A stretch of DNA of 64,000 nucleotides from Stomorhina lunata (Eukaryota > Arthropoda > Insecta > Diptera > Rhiniidae). The notes under the pieces are model-generated. The model saw nothing but the letters and a program-made list of their open reading frames with translations. It was not told the DNA's origin and searched no databases. The DNA lies in NCBI GenBank assembly GCA_933228675.1, contig OW121744.1, forward strand, positions 24,981,299 through 25,045,298, read 5' to 3'. Within the stretch, counting starts at the first letter, position 1. The number at the start of each line of letters is the position of its first letter. Shown in pieces: positions 59,865 through 64,000 of this stretch. The translations under genes and the position numbers were made by a program.

Positions 59865-60172
59865 AGCAGTTTTAAGATGAGTCAGCAGTTTTAGTATGAC
59901 TATGCAATTTTAAAATGACTTAGCAATATTAGGATGACTCAGCAGTTTTAAGATAACTTATGAATTTCAGGATGATTCAACTGTTTTACAATGAGCCAGC
60001 AATTTTAGGATATTTTAATATTTTTAGGATGACTCAGGAGTTTTATCATATTATTAGTATGACTTAGCAGTATTAGGATGACTCAGCAGTTTTATTATGA
60101 TTAAGTAGTTTTAGGATGACTCTGCTATTTTAGGATGACTAAGCAGTTTTTGGATGACTCAGCAGTTTTAGT
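59865..60172 (+). repeat. 19-bp minisatellite, unit near GACTCAGCAGTTTTAGGAT
   Basis: About 16 degenerate copies of a 19-bp unit with variants at several positions (GACTATGCAATTTTAAAAT, GACTTAGCAATATTAGGAT). Unrelated to the 31-bp family. Diverged units suggest an old array. Confidence 0.9.
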
Positions 60173-61465
60173 AACAAACAAAATTCCACGTTAATTTGTG
60201 TTTAAATCCCAAATTTATTAAAAATGTTGAAGTTCCAAACATTTTATTTGTTGAGTGATTTGCTGCATATAGAACTAGAGAGTCAAGCGACTGTCTATGT
60301 TGTAAATGATACCAGAATCACCAAAACATCTGCGACAGAATCGATTAAAAACCAGGATTTCAATTGGTCATCTGGAATAAACAGGCGACATAGCTCTTGG
60401 CTACTTATTTTCCAGATAAGATTGATTAAAATTGCATTTCATCTTTTTGGTTCGTAGGATTACAGGTTAACTGGTGTTAGGCACTGGCTTCCTGATCTGC
60501 CGAATGATTTCATTTTAAAACAAAGATCTTGTATATGACGTTCTATAATCTTAAATTTCCCATTCTGTAGCCAGCTAAAAGATATTTATACTCTACTTCA
60601 TCAATGAGGCCCTATGCTCCACTGGGAGTCAAGGATAACAGAAGAAGAAGACTTCATCTATTCAAGGTATACCCTAACTACTACTAAGGTATCAAAATAT
60701 TGATTTAAGACCCACCTTTAATCTATTTGCTATATCTCAAGTTAATCTTTCTTCATTTAACCCAATGATGAAAACTCTTTAATATATGGACACATATTTA
60801 TTGACCATTGGTGTAGGGTATCATATGATCAGCTTTTATCGCCTGTAATACATTGTTACTTGTTTTTTCGTAAAATCATTTACTTTTTCTTAAATACGGG
60901 TATTACAGTTTATTTCCACATTTTTCCAGTCCATGATCTCATGATGATGTAGTGTGTCAGTTGGCGTTGATATTTTAGAATGATTGTTGCCTAATAAGCC
61001 AAGATGACTGGCTGATGGTATCTCAAGTCTTGCTTGGTTTTTTTTCTTATTTGCTTTATTTCATTTTTTTTGAAAAAAAAAACAAATGGAAAAAATAAAT
61101 AATTTAATAAATATTTCAGCTTTTTCTTCTGTGTTGTGTAAAACAAAGAAGTGCAAATGTTTTAAGTGAATATAAGAGATATCAAATAAAAATATATGTG
61201 GGTTGCAATCATGTGGGTTTTTTTCAGTTGATCGATGTGTCTTTATATAGTAAAATGGTTATGAAAAAAAAAACAAACAACAGCAAAACATTAAGTTGTA
61301 AAGTGAAAAGTGATTCATAAGCCTAAGAAATAGAGCAGCATTTCGAAATGAAGTCTAAAATGTTGGTAATTAATTAAGGAAATAAATGGTTTTTATTAAA
61401 TGTAAAAAATATTTTTATTTGCTTAAAGCAAATTAAAATGTCTTTCTTTGGTTTTTAATTATTAA
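60173..61465. other. Unique stretch, no confident gene
   Basis: More balanced composition at 60230-60650. A forward frame at 60224-60457 (77 codons) has no recognisable domain and no supporting splice pattern that I can defend. The remainder is AT-rich with poly-A/T runs. Confidence 0.4.
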
Positions 61466-61740
61466 CATTAAAAGCTCTTGTGTCTTAAGTCTTTTGTTTT
61501 AGGTGGGAGTCTTGTAGATTTTTTTGTATATCGTAATACTTTTGTTATGAAAAACATTATTTACAGGGTAACTGATGTATGTTGCTACCAAAAACGAAAA
61601 GCTATATTATTTGTATACCCTTAAAAAAAGATCTTTGTATCTAATGAAAATGATTTGTAATCAATAAACGTTAATAGCTCATGTCTTAGTCTTAGTCTTT
61701 TGTTTTAGATGGAATTGTTGGAGATATTTTTGAACTTTAT
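61466..61740 (+). repeat. Two dispersed CTTAAG modules in tandem
   Basis: The motif at 61470-61500 (AAAGCTCTTGTGTCTTAAGT, then CTTTTGTTTTAGGTGGGAG) is followed at 61565-61590 by ACAGGGTAACTGATGTATG plus TTGCTACC. A second motif at 61676-61712 has the form CATGTCTTAGTCTTAGTC plus TTTTGTTTTAGATGG. It matches the module near 43.77-43.89 kb. Confidence 0.7.
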
Positions 61741-61759
61741 GTGCAGGGTAATCGATAAT

Positions 61760-62850
61760 TTTTGGACAATAAGGTACATGGGGGGTTATGGTGACAATAA
61801 TTTTTTTTTCTTTGATTTCAAATCTTTTTCTACGGAATATTGTGACACTAGGTCTAAAAGCTTAGATCTGAAAATTTGAGCCAAATCGGATAACGTTCTA
61901 TGGGCGCGCATCGGGTCCAAAGCTTAAGAGCCCATTTATATGGGAAAAAATGGGTTATTTTTTTTGCGAAATTTGAACCAAAAATAAAAAATTTTTACAA
62001 AAAAAATTTTATTAAAGAAAACTAATCCAGCTTTATTTCAAATTATAAAAGACGAACATCCATGAAGTATTTTAAAAGTTATTGCAGTTTTCCTCCGAAA
62101 ATGTATGTCCTTGAAAACGCGCCTAAGGATATGCACTAACAATTGTATGTTGTAAATAAAGAAATTCCAAAGTTAGACATGATTTATCATTAATGGCTTG
62201 TTACTAGTAAATAGTTCAGTTTTGTTTAAATATATTCAAATTTACTTAGTTTTTTTCATGTTGGAAAATGGTACATTTTTCTCAGGTCGGTTTCAAAAAT
62301 CATTTTTTAATTTTTCGAAAATTTTGCAATTTGAAATCGCAGATACGGCGAAATGGTTCAAGATATCGACCTAATTTTTTTTAAGGTTTTATTCTCCCAT
62401 TTGTCTGTTTTGACACATTGGAAAGCAAATTCTAAATTTGTAATATTTGTTGAACAAAATTTTCAGATCTAAGCTTTTAGACCTTGTGTCACAATATTCC
62501 GTCGAAAAATCATTTTCCTTTATACAAAGAATTGTCACCCTAATGGGGGATTTGTTTTGGAATTTCCTTAATATTGGCTCAAAAAACAAAAGGGATATAT
62601 ATGAATCCTTATGAAATTCTAAGACGATTGAGCGATGACCATCTGTCTGTATGTCTGTTTGTCTGACTGTCTGTCTGTTGAAAGCACGATTGGGCTTAAA
62701 CAAAAGGAGCTGCTAAAATATTCTTCATTTCTTGGTATTGAAATTGGGCAAAATCCGTTAACATTTGACCATAGCTTTATGTCGCCAGCCAGTGTGTAAA
62801 ATTTTGTTACAGTCGGTCACCATTTGACCATTTGATATTTGATAAAAAAA
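61760..62850 (-). repeat. Foldback repeat followed by an inverted copy of the 1.7-2.5 kb repeat
   Basis: 61788-61874 and 62461-62546 are inverted copies (GGTGACAAT...GGAATATTGTGACAC...AAGCTTAGATCTGAAAA). Next to it, 62550-62830 reads on the minus strand like 2205-2440: GAAATGAAGAATATTTT, then AGCTCCTTTTGTTTA, then CAGACAGAC, then CAATCGTCTTAGAATTTC. Between the arms is the phrase GAGCCAAATCGGATAACG typical of fly intergenic repeats. The 104-codon reverse frame is a repeat shadow. Confidence 0.7.
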
Positions 62851-62870
62851 AAAATTTAAATCATTTAAAA

Positions 62871-63055
62871 TTCTTGTGTCTTAAGTCTTTTGTTTCAGAT
62901 GCCAGTGGATGGATACAAATTCAAAAATTCTTAAGGTTTGTAAGGGTTAAAAGATTTATCCAATTTGTATTCATATGTTCACAAATTTCCCCACCTTTGG
63001 CTCTGTAAAGTTTAAAACATCAAAAGCTCTTGTGTCTTAAGTCTTTTGTTTTTGA
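62871..63055 (+). repeat. Two further dispersed CTTAAG motif copies
   Basis: 62871-62899 (TTCTTGTGTCTTAAGTC plus TTTTGTTTCAGATG) and 63022-63055 (AAAAGCTCTTGTGTCTTAAG plus TCTTTTGTTTTTGATGG), about 150 bp apart, in the same orientation as the copies at 61.5-61.7 kb. Confidence 0.75.
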
Positions 63056-64000
63056 TGGAAGTGTTTGTAAAAATTTCTAACGTATCAAGAGTTTTAGATT
63101 TAAAATCGAAATATTAATATTTATTTATATTAAAAACTTTATTTATTTAAGTTTTAACTTATATTTTCTTGCGTTTTCTTTCTTACAACCTCAATTTATA
63201 ATTTTAAAATTTTAAAAATTTACCCTAAGGTTTTGTCTTACCCAGATTTTGTAAAGACGTGCCACAACATTTAAAAGAATAGAAAAAACATATATGTAAA
63301 AGGCAGCCTCAACTACAAATCTTAAAGTGGCTGGTTACCTAAAGACATCATCATCATCAAGTTTGTTCCTTCAGAAACTTCAAAATAACTAAAAAAAATT
63401 CTGAACAAAAAAAAAAAAAAAAAAACATGTCTAAAAACATGTCTAAAAAACTAAAAAAAGCCTTTCTAGATCTTTTGGATCTGCCACAAAAGGCAAATGT
63501 ATTCGTACATTTGTTAGCCAAATGATTATTTATCTTGTGTGTGGTATGATTTGGCCAATGGATATATTTTAACTCAATTGGTTGGTCAGTTTATCTGTCT
63601 GTTTTTTTAGCCTAAAGTCTGTCCTTCCTTCCGTCTGTCTGGCTGTTAGACAAAACATCGCCTTATTTTATATTTATTCAAAAAACAAAACAAATCTTAA
63701 CACATACATAATAAAACATACATATATCTACATATCTATTTACATAAATCCCTACAAATTTACATTTTACATTAAAATCATTCTTCTTGTTGAAGCATCA
63801 AAAAGCAGCAGCAAAAACAAAAAAAAAAAAAACAAAGAAGACAAACGCTTTTTGTTCTGCTCCAGACATATTAACAGACAGCTAGACGGACATGGTCTGG
63901 CGGCAATTTTAAATAATTTTTCTTTTCTTCTCAACTTTGTCTTCTTTTGCACATCGAGGCAACTTCAAAGTTTTGACATTAAAGTTCAGACCCTAAAGCT
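63056..64000. other. Right-edge unique stretch with TCTG microsatellite, no confident gene
   Basis: AT-rich. An imperfect CTGTCTG-type microsatellite lies at 63590-63650, a poly-A run at 63405-63425, and the last 150 bases are slightly more balanced. A minus-strand frame at 63952-63767 (61 codons, basic start, then a run of Phe/Leu from poly-T) could mimic a signal anchor, but its hydrophobic core is just a poly-A tract read in reverse. Confidence 0.4.

Noticed and set aside
60224..60457. 77-codon forward frame in a more balanced stretch
   Set aside because: Peptide matches no family I recognise and lacks coding signals beyond the frame itself.
62389..62703. 104-codon minus-strand frame
   Set aside because: Falls within the CAGACAGAC-tailed repeat and foldback element that has a copy at 2.2-2.5 kb.
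63767..63952. Minus-strand frame with a Phe/Leu-rich membrane-like segment
   Set aside because: The hydrophobic run is a poly-A tract read in reverse; no conserved residues around it.

Overview
The window looks like gene-poor, AT-rich nuclear DNA from a higher fly (Diptera, most likely a calyptrate with a large genome). The evidence is one clearly intron-split zona pellucida (ZP) domain gene, several muscoid-type repeats (a tandem block around GGGAGCTATGG that ends in CAGACAGAC microsatellite) and enormous intronic tandem arrays. There are no operons, prokaryotic signals, rRNA or recognisable tRNA genes.

The one gene I can assemble lies on the minus strand at 15594..3554. Five exons give 421 codons of a ZP-domain, membrane-anchored apical-matrix protein. 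It has all eight ZP cysteines, a tetrabasic furin-type site and a hydrophobic C-terminus with no cytoplasmic tail. It looks like the Drosophila piopio/quasimodo type, and piopio is my best guess. The exon or exons with the start codon and signal peptide lie upstream (above 15594) and were not found. A second, partial coding stretch on the minus strand runs off the left edge (166..1).

By eye, roughly 60 % of the window is tandem repeat. The dominant family has a monomer of about 31 bp (29-32 bp) built from an almost invariant palindrome, TTTTCTATAGAAAA, and a short linker that differs from array to array (CGTTATA, CGATATG, CGTTAAA, CACCGACAAC, GTGTCGGTATAACA and so on). It forms about 17 blocks in both orientations, at 0.3-1.7, 3.9-7.4, 8.55-11.3, 20.1-23.0, 23.8-26.0, 27.1-29.5, 31.1-33.2, 34.4-39.2, 40.8-42.65, 46.2-46.6, 50.1-50.4, 53.2-55.8 and 57.1-59.65 kb plus small blocks. 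A related 29-bp array is at 44.2-45.6 kb. Separate satellites are an 11-bp array at 12.0-14.9 kb, 12-bp arrays at 30.5-31.1, 46.6-48.2 and 48.6-50.1 kb, and a 19-bp minisatellite at 59.9-60.2 kb.

Between arrays are short low-complexity stretches without convincing genes. They repeatedly carry a dispersed motif around AAAACAAAAGACTTAAG, with at least 13 good copies in both orientations, often close to array edges. Other structures are a 448-bp-armed near-perfect palindrome nested with 54-bp inverted repeats (50395-51456), a probable BEL/Pao-type LTR-element remnant between two 12-bp arrays, a foldback repeat at 61.8-62.55 kb, and degenerate repeats of about 120 bp at 17.6-18.1 kb. I did not find a new multi-gene system. 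The most unusual features are the palindrome-plus-variable-linker array family, the dispersed CTTAAG motif and the nested palindrome. Long open frames inside the satellites are artefacts of the repeat period being divisible by three or lacking stops.
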